A DNA stretch of 53,610 bases from Pseudooceanicola lipolyticus. GTDB lineage: Bacteria; Pseudomonadota; Alphaproteobacteria; Rhodobacterales; Rhodobacteraceae. The notes under the pieces are model-generated. The model searched no databases. It had not been told where the DNA came from and saw only the letters and a program-made list of their open reading frames with translations. Where the stretch lies: the NCBI RefSeq assembly GCF_002786325.1, contig NZ_PGTB01000016.1, positions 1 to 53,610 of the forward strand, written 5' to 3'. This document shows, in pieces, positions 18,346 to 27,951 of this stretch. Position numbers and translations under genes: made by a program. How positions within the stretch are numbered: the stretch's first letter is position 1; each line of letters begins with the position of its first letter.

Positions 18346-19155
18346 TCACGCGGCCTCTCTGCTTGTCTTGTTCATCAGCTCATCCGCCAGCGCGCGATAG
18401 GCCTCGGCCCCCTGCGATTTCGGATCGTAATTCAGCACCGGCATCGCGTAGGACGGCGCCTCGCTGACCCGGACGTTGCGCGGAATGATGGTGCGGAACA
18501 CCAGATCACCCAGATTGTCGCGCGCGTCCTGTTCGACCTGTTGCGACAAGTTGTTGCGGCGATCGAACATGGTCAACACAATACCTTCGATGCGCAGCTC
18601 GGGATTGGCGCTTTGGCGTACCTCGCGGACGGTCAGCATCAGCTGCGACAGGCCTTCCAGCGCGAAGAACTCGCTTTGCAGCGGCACCAGCACCGAATGT
18701 GCCGCCACCATCGCGTTGACCGTCAGGATGTTCAGCGAGGGTGGGCAATCAATCAGGATGTAATCCCAGCCATATTGGTCCATCGCCACCTGGCGCAGCG
18801 AATCATGTAGCAGGAAGCTGCGCTTTTCATTCGAGATCAGCTCGATATCGGCCGAGCTGAGATCGACGGTGGCGGGCACGATCGACAGCCCGTCGATCCC
18901 GGTGGGATGGATCACATCGGTCAGCGGCGCGTCGTCCAGCAGCAGATCATAGGTGGTATAGCTGCGCTCGTCCCGTTCGACGCCCAGCCCGGTCGAGGCA
19001 TTGCCCTGCGGATCGAGATCCACCACCAGGACCCGACAGCCCAGCTCGACAAGGGCGGCGGCAAGATTGATGGCGGTGGTGGTCTTGCCCACCCCGCCTT
19101 TCTGATTGGCCACTGCGATGATTCGCGGCCCCGCGGGACGAGAAAGGTCAGACAC
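18346..19155 (-). CDS. parA: Chromosome partitioning ATPase ParA
   Basis: Deviant Walker ATPase that binds DNA in its ATP form and moves ParB-parS complexes toward the pole. 269 residues; the deviant P-loop KGGVGKTT is at 19-26, and DLDPQGNAS and DCPPSLNILT give the other nucleotide motifs. No N-terminal helix-turn-helix, so this is the short chromosomal type rather than plasmid type Ia. Overlaps rsmG by 8 bases upstream; the parB ribosome site follows its stop closely. Confidence 0.97.
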   Translation of the reverse strand: MSDLSRPAGPRIIAVANQKGGVGKTTTAINLAAALVELGCRVLVVDLDPQGNASTGLGVERDERSYTTYDLLLDDAPLTDVIHPTGIDGLSIVPATVDLSSADIELISNEKRSFLLHDSLRQVAMDQYGWDYILIDCPPSLNILTVNAMVAAHSVLVPLQSEFFALEGLSQLMLTVREVRQSANPELRIEGIVLTMFDRRNNLSQQVEQDARDNLGDLVFRTIIPRNVRVSEAPSYAMPVLNYDPKSQGAEAYRALADELMNKTSREAA

Positions 19156-19762
19156 GCGCCACTCCTTGGATTTTCAGGATCGCTGCTTCGGGTTCGGTGA
19201 AACTTGTAATCGCCTCAAGGTTAAAAGACCATTGCGCGCGGGCGGGCTCAAGCTCATTTTTCCAGCTGGCACCCTTCGGGAACAGCGCCAGGCCCGACTC
19301 GCTCAAGTGCCGCTCGGCAAAGGCGAGCAAACCGCTCAGATCGGTCAGGGCGCGGGCCGAGAGAATATCAGCCCGTTGCGGTTCCGCCGCCTCGATCCGT
19401 TCCGCCAGCACCTGCGCCGACAGGCCCAGCTCGCGAATCGCGGTGCGCAGGAAGGTGGCTTTGCGGGTATCACTTTCGATCAGCGTGACCTGGCGGTCCG
19501 GGTGCAGGTCCGTGGCGAGGATCGCGACCACCAATCCCGGAAATCCACCGCCACTACCGAGGTCCAGCCAGTTCGGGGCATCGCCGGCCAGGTGATAGAT
19601 CTGCGCGGAATCGGCGATATGCCGTTCCCACAACGCGTCGAGGCTTTTGCGCGAGACCAGGTTTATGCGCGGATTCCACTTGCGGACCAGCGCGGCATAG
19701 GCTTCCAGCCGTGCCATTGTTTCACGTGAAACATCCAGCCCGGCGAGTTTGCCCGGCGTCAT
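19148..19762 (-). CDS. rsmG: 16S rRNA (guanine-527-N7)-methyltransferase RsmG
   Basis: SAM-dependent methylation of G527 in 16S rRNA; loss gives low-level streptomycin resistance in other bacteria. 204 residues with the SAM-binding motif [19 protein letters not shown] 19762 overlaps the mnmG stop (ATGA). Codons 10-15 (DVSRET) are made from a perfect 16-base parS site, so the protein sequence here is constrained by the DNA site. Confidence 0.95.
   Translation of the reverse strand: MTPGKLAGLDVSRETMARLEAYAALVRKWNPRINLVSRKSLDALWERHIADSAQIYHLAGDAPNWLDLGSGGGFPGLVVAILATDLHPDRQVTLIESDTRKATFLRTAIRELGLSAQVLAERIEAAEPQRADILSARALTDLSGLLAFAERHLSESGLALFPKGASWKNELEPARAQWSFNLEAITSFTEPEAAILKIQGVARV
19718..19733. 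promoter_or_regulatory. parS centromere site 1
   Basis: Perfect palindrome TGTTTCACGTGAAACA, identical to the bacterial parS consensus bound by ParB. It lies inside the rsmG coding region, 1.4 kb from parB and about 5.3 kb from the candidate oriC. Confidence 0.93.
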
Positions 19763-21627
19763 GCGCGCCGCGCGTCGGGCCGACGCCGCAGATGGAACAA
19801 CAGCAAGGCCAGCGCCGAGGGGGTCATGCCCTCCACCTTCCCGGCCTGCGCCAGGTTGCCCGGGCGCGCGGTTGTCAGCTTTTGCTTCAATTCGTTGGAC
19901 AGCCCCGAGATCAACCCGAAATCGAAATCCTCCGGGATCACATGCTGTTCATCCCGCTTCACCGCTTCGACATCCTGCTTTTGCCGCTCGATATAGCTGG
20001 CATACATCGCGTCACGTTCGACCTGGGTGAGAATGTCGCCATCCATCTCGGCCAGGCCGGGCAGCAGCGGGTGGAGATCTACAGCCGATACGTCCGGGAA
20101 GGCGAGAATCTCCATCCCGTTGCGCCGGGTGCCATCCTGATTGACACGGATACCAGCGCCGGCGATCTGCTTGGGCGTAAAGGTATCCCCGGTCAACAGC
20201 GCCTTGGCCTGATGCAGCCGGCGCGCCTTGTCGGTAAACACCGCCTTGCGCTCCTCGGACACACAGCCCAGCTCCAGCGCCAGGGGCGTCAGCCGCTGAT
20301 CGGCATTGTCCGCCCGCAAGGACAGACGAAATTCGGCGCGCGAAGTGAACATGCGATAGGGTTCGCTGACTCCACGGGTGATCAGGTCATCGATCATCAC
20401 GCCGATATAGCTGTTGGCCCGGCTAAAGCTCAGCGGGGGCCGCCCCTGCCCTGCCAGCGCGGCGTTCAACCCGGCAACCAAACCCTGCGCCGCCGCCTCT
20501 TCATAGCCGGTGGTGCCATTGATCTGCCCGGCAAGGTACAATCCCTTGACCGATTTCACCTCCAATTGCACGTTCAGCGCCCGCGGATCGACATAGTCAT
20601 ATTCGATGGCATAGCCCGGTTGCAGGATCACTGCCTGTTCCAGCCCGGCGATGGAATGCACATAGTCGGCCTGCACCTCTTCGGGCAGCGAGGTGGAAAT
20701 CCCGTTGGGATAAATCGTGTGATCATCCGCCCCCTCCGGTTCCAGGAAGATCTGATGCGCGCTTTTATCGGCAAAACGTACCACCTTATCCTCGATCGAC
20801 GGGCAATAGCGCGGGCCAACCCCGCTGATATGGCCCCCGTACATCGCGGACCGCGACAGGTTGTCCTGAATGATCTGATGCGTGCGCGCATTGGTATGGG
20901 TGATGCCACAGCTGATCTGGGGCGCGGTTACCCCATCTGACAGGAAAGAGAACAAGACCGGATCGTCATCGCCCGGCTGCAATTCCAACCCCGACCAATC
21001 AATGGTACGGCCATCTAGCCGCGGTGGCGTACCGGTTTTCAGCCGGCCCAGCGGCAGGCCGAAACTGTCGATGCGCTCGGCCAGCCGGATCGAGGGCCGG
21101 TCACCCATCCGCCCGCCCGGGCGCGAGACGTCGCCGATATGGATCACCCCGCGCAGAAAGGTGCCGGTGGTCAGAACCACGGCGCCGGCAGAGATCTCGC
21201 TCCCGTCCTCCATCACCACGCCGGCAATCGCACCCGCCTCCAGCAGCAGATCAACCACCTCGCCCTCGACAATCGATAGCTGCGCGCGCGCTTCGGTTTC
21301 AGCCAGCATCGCGTTGCGATACAGCTTTCGATCGGCCTGCGCCCGGGGCCCCTGCACCGCCGGGCCTTTGCGCCGATTCAACAGACGGAACTGGATGCCG
21401 GCAGCATCCGCCACCCGCCCCATCACCCCGTCCATCGCGTCGATCTCGCGCACCAGGTGGCCTTTGCCCAGGCCGCCAATTGCCGGGTTGCAGGACATCA
21501 CGCCAATTCCGGCGCGGTTCAGCGTGACCAGGGCGGTATTTGCCTCCAGCCGCGCCGCCGCATGGGCGGCTTCCACGCCGGCATGGCCGCCGCCGATCAC
21601 CACAACGTCGAAATCACGATGTTTCAC
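19759..21627 (-). CDS. mnmG: tRNA uridine-5-carboxymethylaminomethyl modification enzyme MnmG (GidA)
   Basis: FAD enzyme that, with MnmE, installs the cmnm5 group on U34 of certain tRNAs. The FAD-binding dinucleotide motif [13 protein letters not shown] is at the N-terminus and the length (622 aa) is normal. I choose GTG 21627: an AGGAG ribosome site, overlapping the mnmE stop, ends 8 bases upstream, and the protein then begins [14 protein letters not shown]. The GTG at 21636 is almost on top of the ribosome site. The 16-base parS site fills the spacer between ribosome site and start. Order mnmE-mnmG-rsmG-parA-parB is typical of bacterial origin regions. Confidence 0.96.
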   Translation of the reverse strand: MKHRDFDVVVIGGGHAGVEAAHAAARLEANTALVTLNRAGIGVMSCNPAIGGLGKGHLVREIDAMDGVMGRVADAAGIQFRLLNRRKGPAVQGPRAQADRKLYRNAMLAETEARAQLSIVEGEVVDLLLEAGAIAGVVMEDGSEISAGAVVLTTGTFLRGVIHIGDVSRPGGRMGDRPSIRLAERIDSFGLPLGRLKTGTPPRLDGRTIDWSGLELQPGDDDPVLFSFLSDGVTAPQISCGITHTNARTHQIIQDNLSRSAMYGGHISGVGPRYCPSIEDKVVRFADKSAHQIFLEPEGADDHTIYPNGISTSLPEEVQADYVHSIAGLEQAVILQPGYAIEYDYVDPRALNVQLEVKSVKGLYLAGQINGTTGYEEAAAQGLVAGLNAALAGQGRPPLSFSRANSYIGVMIDDLITRGVSEPYRMFTSRAEFRLSLRADNADQRLTPLALELGCVSEERKAVFTDKARRLHQAKALLTGDTFTPKQIAGAGIRVNQDGTRRNGMEILAFPDVSAVDLHPLLPGLAEMDGDILTQVERDAMYASYIERQKQDVEAVKRDEQHVIPEDFDFGLISGLSNELKQKLTTARPGNLAQAGKVEGMTPSALALLLFHLRRRPDARRA

Positions 21628-21635
21628 GTGAAACA
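21620..21635. promoter_or_regulatory. parS centromere site 2
   Basis: Second perfect TGTTTCACGTGAAACA. It covers the spacer between the mnmG ribosome site (21636-21640) and its GTG start (21625-21627) and runs into codon 3. About 1.9 kb from site 1 and 3.4 kb from the candidate oriC. Confidence 0.93.
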
Positions 21636-21638
21636 CTC

Positions 21639-22931
21639 CTACTTGCCGATGCAGAAACTTGCGAAGATCTCGTCCAGCAGGTTTTCAACATCGATCCGTC
21701 CAACCAATGATTCAAGCGCAAGGATGGCATGGCGCAGATCATCCGCGGCAATATCATAATTTTCCGTCCCTTGCGACAACAGCGCGCGCGCTGTCGCAAT
21801 CGACTCCCCTGCCCGCAACATCGCGTTTCGGTGCCGTTCCCGCGTCGCCAGCCCGGCCGAGGCCGAGCGCTGCCGCAGTTCGTCGGTCAACCGACGCACC
21901 AAATCGTCCACCCCCTGCCCGGTGACCCCGGATATTGCGCCCTTCGGATTCGCCAGCAAATCCGCCTTGGGCCGCAGAGTGATATCGCCCGGCCGCACCG
22001 TGACATCCGGCTGCGCACCGTCCTCAGTCAGAAACACCCGGATATCCGCCTGCTCGGCCCGGTCCCGCGCCAATTCCACACCCAGTCGTTCAACATGATC
22101 GCTGGTCTCGCGCAGCCCGGCGGTGTCCAGCAACGTCACTGCCAACCCGCCCAGGTCCATTCTCACCTCGATCACGTCACGGGTGGTCCCGGCGATCTCG
22201 GACGTGATCGCCGCCTTCCGCCCCGCCAACGCGTTCAACAAGGTGGATTTCCCGACATTTGGCGCGCCGACAATCGCCACTTCAAACCCGGATCGAATCC
22301 GCTCGGACATGCCGACGCCGGCGATCAGACGGTTCAGATCCAACTGCACCCGGTTCAGCAATTCGGTCACCTCGGGCGTCACATCCACCGGCACATCTTC
22401 ATCGGCAAAATCGATCACCGCCTCGATCAGCGCCGCCGCCCGGATCAGATCGCTGCGCCAGCCCTCGGCCTTGCGCCCCAGATCGCCGGACAGCACTTTG
22501 ACCGCCTGCCGCCGCTGCGCCTCGGTTTCGGCCTCGATCAGATCGGCCAAACCTTCGACCTGCGCCAGGTCCATCCGCCCGTTTTCCAAGGCGCGGCGGG
22601 TAAATTCTCCCGGCTCGGCCTGGCGCAGCCCGTCAATGCCGGACAGCGTCCGCAACAGCGCGGCGATCACCGCCGAACTGCCATGCACGTGCAGCTCGGC
22701 CACATCCTCGCCGGTAAAACTCGCCGGTCCAGTAAAGGTCAGGACCAGCGCCTGGTCAATCCGATGTCCATCGCCATCACGCAGCACCCGCAGCGTTCGT
22801 CCGGCCGCAGGCAGGGTGCAACCCGCCAGCCGGCCCGCGGCGGCACGCGCCTCGGATCCGGACAGCCGCACCACCGCAACGCCGGCTTTCCCCGGCGCGC
22901 TTGCCAACGCGAAGATCGTGTCCATTTCCAC
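21639..22931 (-). CDS. mnmE: tRNA modification GTPase MnmE (TrmE)
   Basis: Formyl-THF-binding GTPase, partner of MnmG in U34 modification. 430 residues. N-terminal [20 protein letters not shown], central helical region, then an inserted G domain with [12 protein letters not shown] (P-loop) and DTAGLRE (G3). The C-terminus ends in CIGK, the conserved C-x-G-K catalytic motif. ATG at 22931 or 22925 both possible. Its stop TAG contributes to the mnmG ribosome site. Confidence 0.97.
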   Translation of the reverse strand: MEMDTIFALASAPGKAGVAVVRLSGSEARAAAGRLAGCTLPAAGRTLRVLRDGDGHRIDQALVLTFTGPASFTGEDVAELHVHGSSAVIAALLRTLSGIDGLRQAEPGEFTRRALENGRMDLAQVEGLADLIEAETEAQRRQAVKVLSGDLGRKAEGWRSDLIRAAALIEAVIDFADEDVPVDVTPEVTELLNRVQLDLNRLIAGVGMSERIRSGFEVAIVGAPNVGKSTLLNALAGRKAAITSEIAGTTRDVIEVRMDLGGLAVTLLDTAGLRETSDHVERLGVELARDRAEQADIRVFLTEDGAQPDVTVRPGDITLRPKADLLANPKGAISGVTGQGVDDLVRRLTDELRQRSASAGLATRERHRNAMLRAGESIATARALLSQGTENYDIAADDLRHAILALESLVGRIDVENLLDEIFASFCIGK

Positions 22932-22953
22932 ATCTCCGCCGCCAAAGGCGGGA

Positions 22954-24225
22954 TCAGGTGTTCATCGAATCGAAGAATTCCGAATTGGTCTTCGTCTGCT
23001 TCAGCTTCGAGATCAGGAACTCGATCGCATCCGTGGTGCCCATCGGGTTCAGGATGCGCCGCAGCACAAAGGTTTTCTGCAGATCGACCTTGTCGACCAG
23101 CAGGTCCTCTTTCCGGGTGCCCGACTTCAGAATGTCGATGGCCGGGAACACCCGCTTGTCGGCGATCTTGCGATCCAACACCAATTCCGAGTTGCCGGTG
23201 CCCTTGAACTCTTCAAAGATCACCTCATCCATCCGCGACCCGGTGTCGATCAGCGCGGTGGCGATGATGGTCAGCGACCCGCCTTCCTCGATATTCCGCG
23301 CCGCGCCGAAGAACCGCTTGGGCCGCTGCAGCGCGTTGGCATCCACACCACCGGTCAGAACCTTCCCCGAGGAGGGCACAACCGTGTTGAACGCTCTACC
23401 AAGTCTTGTGATCGAATCCAGAAGGATCACAACATCTCGCTTGTGTTCGACCAGGCGCTTCGCCTTTTCGATCACCATTTCCGACACCGCCACATGCCGC
23501 GTCGCCGGTTCGTCAAAGGTCGAGGACACCACCTCGCCCTTAACCGAGCGCTGCATGTCGGTCACCTCTTCCGGCCGTTCGTCGATCAGCAGGACGATCA
23601 GGTAGCATTCCGGGTGGTTCCGCTCGATCGAATGGGCGATGTTCTGCAGGATCACCGTTTTACCGGTGCGCGGCGGCGCCACGATCAGCGACCGCTGGCC
23701 CTTGCCGATCGGTGCCACCAGGTCGATGATCCGCGCGGTGCGGTCCTTGATCGTCGGATCCTCGATCTCCATGGTCAGCCGCTCGTCCGGATAAAGCGGC
23801 GTCAGGTTGTCAAAGGCGATCTTGTGCCGCGCCTTTTCCGGATCCTCGAAATTGATCCGGGTCACGTTCATCAGCGCAAAGTAACGCTCGTTCTCGTCCG
23901 GCGCCTTGATCACACCCTCGATGGTGTCGCCGGTGCGCAGCGAAAACTGTCGGATCATGTCGGGCGACACATAGATATCGTCCGGACCGGGCAGGTAATT
24001 CGCCTCGGGCGAGCGCAGAAACCCGAATCCGTCCTGCAGCACTTCCAGCACGCCATCGCCAGAGACTTCCCAGCCCTCATCGGCCCGCTCGCGCAGGATC
24101 TGGAACATCATCTCGCCCTTCCGCATGGTCGAGGCGTTTTCGATCTCCAGGTCCTCGGCCATGGCCAACAGGTCCTTGGGGCTCTTGGCCTTGAGGTCGG
24201 ACAGGTTCAGCGATTCGATGTTCAT
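22954..24225 (-). CDS. rho: Transcription termination factor Rho
   Basis: Hexameric RNA helicase that ends transcription at Rho-dependent sites. 423 residues: N-terminal helix bundle, cold-shock-like RNA-binding domain ([19 protein letters not shown] in parts), Walker A APPRTGKT and the Q-loop/R-loop region. Lies 22 bases upstream of mnmE on the same strand. Since most hairpins in this window lack T-runs, Rho may carry much of the termination here (inference). Confidence 0.98.
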   Translation of the reverse strand: MNIESLNLSDLKAKSPKDLLAMAEDLEIENASTMRKGEMMFQILRERADEGWEVSGDGVLEVLQDGFGFLRSPEANYLPGPDDIYVSPDMIRQFSLRTGDTIEGVIKAPDENERYFALMNVTRINFEDPEKARHKIAFDNLTPLYPDERLTMEIEDPTIKDRTARIIDLVAPIGKGQRSLIVAPPRTGKTVILQNIAHSIERNHPECYLIVLLIDERPEEVTDMQRSVKGEVVSSTFDEPATRHVAVSEMVIEKAKRLVEHKRDVVILLDSITRLGRAFNTVVPSSGKVLTGGVDANALQRPKRFFGAARNIEEGGSLTIIATALIDTGSRMDEVIFEEFKGTGNSELVLDRKIADKRVFPAIDILKSGTRKEDLLVDKVDLQKTFVLRRILNPMGTTDAIEFLISKLKQTKTNSEFFDSMNT

Positions 24226-24353
24226 GATGGTGCAGCCTTTGCGCAGCCCGGCAGAACCGGGGGGCGGAGTGGTCTTGAACGGGAAATGCCCTGGCCCGGA
24301 CGGGCAGGTTGGCAGCGTATGTAGTGAGTCACACCGCCCGAGTCAAATCCCGG

Positions 24354-24800
24354 TTAAAAGCGCACCACCACCGAGATCACGATGATAATCATCAGAACCG
24401 TCGGAACCTCATTCATCATCCGGTAGTGGCGCCCGCTCAATTGGTTGTTCCCTTCGGCAAAGGCCTTGCGCCGCCGGCCCAGCCAGTGATGAAACCAGGT
24501 CATCGCCAGAACCGCCGCGCCCTTGGTCCAGGGCCAGACCGCCGTCCAGTCCACCAGCCCCGGCGTGAACACCAGCGCCAGACCAAACAGCCAGGTGGCT
24601 ATCATCGCCGGGTTCATGATTGCCCGCAGCAGGCGAAGCTCCATCACCTCGAAGGTCGCGCTCAACTCGGCCACTTCGCCCTTCTCAGCATGATAGACGA
24701 ACAGCCTGGGCAGGTAGAACAGCCCGGCCATCCAGGCAATCACCACCATGATGTGCAGTGCCTTCGTCCAGGGATAAAGGAAAATCAGGAAATCGGTCAT
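24354..24800 (-). CDS. hemJ: Protoporphyrinogen oxidase HemJ
   Basis: Membrane enzyme of the HemJ (UPF0093/CopD-like) family that oxidises protoporphyrinogen IX to protoporphyrin IX in heme synthesis. 148 residues with four predicted membrane helices; the first carries the conserved His in PWTKALHIMVVIAWMAGLFY (in parts), and RLFVYHAE and the MMNEVP region fit the family. ATG 24800. It borders the candidate oriC, as does hemE/hemH/hemJ in several Alphaproteobacteria; hemE and hemH are not in this window. Confidence 0.92.
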   Translation of the reverse strand: MTDFLIFLYPWTKALHIMVVIAWMAGLFYLPRLFVYHAEKGEVAELSATFEVMELRLLRAIMNPAMIATWLFGLALVFTPGLVDWTAVWPWTKGAAVLAMTWFHHWLGRRRKAFAEGNNQLSGRHYRMMNEVPTVLMIIIVISVVVRF

Positions 24801-25206
24801 GTCACGCGTCGCCCAGGGCCCGTGCCTCTCTATTCATAAATATAGAAAGAAGAAAAGATGATGGTTTAGATGGCAGCGGTGAAACCGTGGATAACTCTGC
24901 CCTCCCGCTGTTTTCCCCAGTTAAGCGCCCGGTAGACAAAATTTCTCCCTCCCGCGGGGAAAGCTATGAAAAATGTTCTAAAACAAATACATAACGAAGG
25001 TTAGTCCGGTTTAAGCCAGTGGATAAGTCAGGAATAACCGCGCGCGCGGCGTCTTTCGCACAGCTTTCCGGTTATCCTTGTCCCGAAAGGATGAAACCCG
25101 GCGAATCTGGGCATGGAATGCGGGTTGGACCACAAGCTTGCCAAGATCAGGGAAACTCCTAGAAAGGGTCCAACCCTGTTCTGCTGTTTTACGTCATCTT
25201 ATCCCC
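24801..25206. other. Candidate chromosomal replication origin (oriC), gene-free gap
   Basis: The only gene-free gap above 300 bases. Seen directly: two AT-rich tracts (about 24829-24870 and 24960-25000); four DnaA-box-like 9-mers: CGTGGATAA at 24886-24894 and AGTGGATAA at 25018-25026 (each one mismatch from TTATCCACA on the minus strand), TTATCCTTG at 25072-25080 and TTATCCCCA at 25199-25207; and a 10-bp inverted repeat at 25122/25167. Genes diverge from here: hemJ-rho-mnmE-mnmG-rsmG-parAB to the left, maf-aroE-coaE-dnaQ to the right, the same flanks known around the Caulobacter origin. Two parS sites lie 3.4 and 5.3 kb away. No ORF here is credible. Origin function is inference. Confidence 0.75.
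25122..25176. repeat. Inverted repeat in the candidate origin / maf leader
   Basis: GGGTTGGACC at 25122-25131 and its exact reverse complement GGTCCAACCC at 25167-25176, separated by 35 bases containing AAGCTTGCCAAG. It lies 31 bases before the maf start and could be an origin element or part of the maf 5' leader. Confidence 0.6.
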
Positions 25207-25806
25207 ATGCCTGTCCCCATCATTCTCGCCTCCGGTTCCGCCATCCGGGCACAGATGCTTGCCAATGCGCGCGTCGCGGCCCAGGTCGTGCGCCCCCGTG
25301 TTGATGAGGAAGCGGTCAAAAATGCCCTGCTGGCCGAGGCGGCGACGCCCCGCAACATCGCCGACGCCCTGGCCGAGCTGAAGGCCAGGAAGATCAGCGA
25401 AAAACACCCCGGCGCCATGGTGATCGGCTGCGACCAGGTGCTCGATTTTGCCGGCACCCTGCTGTCCAAGCCGGAAACGCCGGATCAGGCGCTTGACCAG
25501 CTGACCCAGATGTGCGGCAAGCGGCACAGCCTGTATTCGGCCGCGGTGATCGCCGAAAACGGCCGCCCCGTCTGGCGCCATATCGGCCAGGTACGCCTGC
25601 ATATGCGTGACCTCTCCGATGCCTATCTGCAGGATTATGTCCGTCGCAACTGGGACAGCATCCGCCACGCGGTGGGCGCCTATAAGCTCGAAGAAGAAGG
25701 CGTGCGGCTGTTCTCGGTCATTGACGGCGATTATTTTAGCGTTTTGGGTATGCCGCTGACGGACCTGTTGAATTACCTGGCGGTGAGAGGAGCAATCGAG
25801 ACATGA
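25207..25806 (+). CDS. Maf-like nucleoside triphosphate pyrophosphatase
   Basis: House-cleaning nucleotide pyrophosphatase of the Maf/HAM1 superfamily, acting on nucleoside triphosphates including modified ones. 199 residues beginning MPVPIILASGSAIRAQML; the family motif ASGSxxR is intact, and GCDQVL and KPETPDQA correspond to the conserved catalytic regions. The frame is open from 25078 but the preceding part is non-conserved origin DNA; ATG 25207 starts at the conserved core. It overlaps aroE by ATGA and leads maf-aroE-coaE-dnaQ. A DnaA-box-like TTATCCCCA ends on its start codon. Confidence 0.92.
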   Translation: MPVPIILASGSAIRAQMLANARVAAQVVRPRVDEEAVKNALLAEAATPRNIADALAELKARKISEKHPGAMVIGCDQVLDFAGTLLSKPETPDQALDQLTQMCGKRHSLYSAAVIAENGRPVWRHIGQVRLHMRDLSDAYLQDYVRRNWDSIRHAVGAYKLEEEGVRLFSVIDGDYFSVLGMPLTDLLNYLAVRGAIET

Positions 25807-26636
25807 CCGAGGCAAAAATTCCCCTGGCCGGAGTCATCGGATCGCCCATCGCCCATTCCCGTTCGCCCCGGCTGCACCGCCACTGGCTGAAACAGTTTGG
25901 CATTGCCGGGCATTACATTCCCATGGATGTCAGCCATCACAACCTCGAAGAGGTCATACGCGCCCTGCCCAAGGCCGGCTTTGTCGGTGTCAACGTCACC
26001 GTCCCGCATAAAGAGGCGGTGATGGGCATCGCCGATCTGATCACCGACCGGGCAACCCTGATCGGGGCGGCCAACACACTGATCTTTCGCAAGGATGGCA
26101 AGATCCACGCCGATAACACCGATGGCTATGGCTTTATCGAAAACCTGCGCAACGGCGCGCCGCACTGGCAGCCGAAATCCGGCCCCGCCGTGGTGTTCGG
26201 CGCCGGCGGCGCCGCGCGGGCGGTGGTGGCTTCCTTGGCCGATGCCGGGGTGCCGGAAATCATCCTGTCCAACCGCACTCGCATCCGGGCCGAAAAGCTG
26301 AAGGATGATTTCGGCAAACGCGTTCGCGTGGTCGATTGGGTGCAGGCCGGCAATATGATCGACGAGGCGACGCTGGTGGTGAACTCGACCGCGCTCGGCA
26401 TGACCGGGAAACCGGCGCTGCGAGTGCCGCTCGACGGGTTGCAGCCGCATATGGTGGTGACCGATCTGGTATATGCGCCGTTGAAAACGCCGCTGCTTCA
26501 GGCCGCCGAGGCAGCGGGATGTACCGCGGTCGACGGGTTGGGGATGTTGATCTACCAGGCCATCCCCGCCTTCGAACGTTGGTTCGGCCAGCGCCCCAAG
26601 GCCGATTCCGCAACCCGCGCGATGCTGCTGGGATGA
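25803..26636 (+). CDS. aroE: Shikimate dehydrogenase
   Basis: NADPH-dependent reduction of 3-dehydroshikimate in the aromatic amino acid pathway. 277 residues; substrate region GSPIAHSRSPRLH near the N-terminus, VNVTVPHKE with the catalytic lysine, DNTDGYGF, and the nucleotide-binding GAGGAAR. Coupled to maf (4-base overlap) and coaE (4-base overlap). Confidence 0.97.
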   Translation: MTEAKIPLAGVIGSPIAHSRSPRLHRHWLKQFGIAGHYIPMDVSHHNLEEVIRALPKAGFVGVNVTVPHKEAVMGIADLITDRATLIGAANTLIFRKDGKIHADNTDGYGFIENLRNGAPHWQPKSGPAVVFGAGGAARAVVASLADAGVPEIILSNRTRIRAEKLKDDFGKRVRVVDWVQAGNMIDEATLVVNSTALGMTGKPALRVPLDGLQPHMVVTDLVYAPLKTPLLQAAEAAGCTAVDGLGMLIYQAIPAFERWFGQRPKADSATRAMLLG

Positions 26637-27226
26637 GCTTTCTCCTCGGTCTCACCGGGTCGATCGGCATGGGCAAAAGCACCACGGCCAAGCTGTTCGC
26701 CGACGAAGGCTGCGCCATCTGGGATGCCGATGCCGCCGTGCACAGGCTCTATTCTGCCGGTGGGGCGGCGGTTGAGCCGCTGGGTGCGGAATTTCCCGAT
26801 GCGCTGCGCCAGGGCGCCATCGATCGCAACGCGCTGAAACAGATCATCGCGGCGGATGCCACCGCGTTGAAACGCATCGAAGCCATCGTGCACCCGCTGG
26901 TGGCGCGGGATCGCGAGATGTTCAAGGCCCAGGCCAGCGCCGATATCATCGTGCTGGACATCCCGCTGTTGTTTGAAACCGGCGGCGAGAAACATGTCGA
27001 CGCGGTGGCCTGTGTTTCGGTCGATGCCGATACGCAGGAACGGCGGGTGCTGGCCCGCAACACCATGACCCGCGACCAGTTTCTGATGATCCGGTCCAAA
27101 CAGATGCCGGATGCGGAAAAGCGCGCGCGCGCCGATTATGTCATCATCACCGACACATTGGATCACGCGCGCAAACAGGTTAGACAGGTGGTCGACGATA
27201 TCAGGGCGGGACTGGCTGATGCGTGA
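26633..27226 (+). CDS. coaE: Dephospho-CoA kinase
   Basis: Last step of CoA synthesis, phosphorylating dephospho-CoA. 197 residues from ATG 26633 (ATGA overlap with aroE); the frame extends far upstream inside aroE but without homology. P-loop [12 protein letters not shown] at 6-17, [10 protein letters not shown] and [11 protein letters not shown] are family motifs. Overlaps dnaQ by 8 bases. Confidence 0.96.
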   Translation: MSFLLGLTGSIGMGKSTTAKLFADEGCAIWDADAAVHRLYSAGGAAVEPLGAEFPDALRQGAIDRNALKQIIAADATALKRIEAIVHPLVARDREMFKAQASADIIVLDIPLLFETGGEKHVDAVACVSVDADTQERRVLARNTMTRDQFLMIRSKQMPDAEKRARADYVIITDTLDHARKQVRQVVDDIRAGLADA

Positions 27227-27905
27227 AATCGTGCTCGACACCGAAACCACCGGATTCGATCCGGAATCTGGCGACCGGATCGTCGAAATTGGCGGTGTCG
27301 AACTGCACAATCACGTCGCCACCGGCCGCACCTATCACCAATATATCAATCCCGAGCGCGACATGCCGCAGGAGGCCTACGAGGTGCACGGGCTGAGCAT
27401 CGAATTCCTGTCCGACAAGCCCAAATTCGCCGAGATCGGCCAGGCCTTCCTGGATTTCGTCGGCGACGCCAAACTGGTCATCCACAATGCCAGCTTCGAC
27501 ATGAAGTTCCTGAATGCCGAACTAAAATGGATGAAGCTGCCACCCCTGCCCTTCGACCGTGCCATCGACACCCTGGCGATTGCCCGCAAGAAATTTCCCG
27601 GCTCGCCCGCCTCGCTCGACGCGCTGTGCCGCCGCTTCGGCATCGACAATTCCTCGCGCACCCTGCACGGCGCCCTGCTCGATTCCGAGATCCTGGCCGA
27701 TGTCTATCTGGAGCTGATCGGCGGCCGGCAGCCCGATTTCGGTCTGTCCGAAACCACCGGCGGCGATGCCGCGGGGGTGCAGGACAATTGGCGCCCGGCC
27801 CCCCGGCCACACCCATTGCCACCGCGCATTTCGGCCGATGAACGGGCGGCGCATGAGGCCTTCGTCAAGACATTGGGAGACAACGCGCTGTGGCTGCGCG
27901 GCTGA
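27219..27905 (+). CDS. dnaQ: DNA polymerase III epsilon subunit (proofreading exonuclease)
   Basis: 3'-5' exonuclease of the replicative polymerase. 228 residues from ATG 27219. Exo motifs are complete: Exo[11 protein letters not shown] (Asp6, Glu8), Exo[12 protein letters not shown], Exo[16 protein letters not shown]. The C-terminal 50 residues are proline-rich and flexible, probably the link to the polymerase alpha subunit. Followed by a hairpin at 27914-27934 facing secB. Confidence 0.96.
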   Translation: MREIVLDTETTGFDPESGDRIVEIGGVELHNHVATGRTYHQYINPERDMPQEAYEVHGLSIEFLSDKPKFAEIGQAFLDFVGDAKLVIHNASFDMKFLNAELKWMKLPPLPFDRAIDTLAIARKKFPGSPASLDALCRRFGIDNSSRTLHGALLDSEILADVYLELIGGRQPDFGLSETTGGDAAGVQDNWRPAPRPHPLPPRISADERAAHEAFVKTLGDNALWLRG

Positions 27906-27913
27906 GCTGAAAC

Positions 27914-27934
27914 GTCCCGGCCATTGGCCGGGAC
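27914..27934. terminator. Hairpin between convergent dnaQ and secB
   Basis: Perfect 9-bp stem GTCCCGGCC / GGCCGGGAC with loop ATT, 8 bases after dnaQ and 17 before the secB stop. No T-run. Confidence 0.65.
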
Positions 27935-27951
27935 AGACCAAGCGCCGTTGA

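Noticed and set aside
22123-24324. 733-codon plus-strand frame
   Set aside because: Antisense of mnmE and rho; long antisense frames are common in GC-rich genes.
24758-24994. 78-codon frame in the origin gap
   Set aside because: No ribosome site, no homology pattern, overlaps hemJ start and AT-rich origin DNA.
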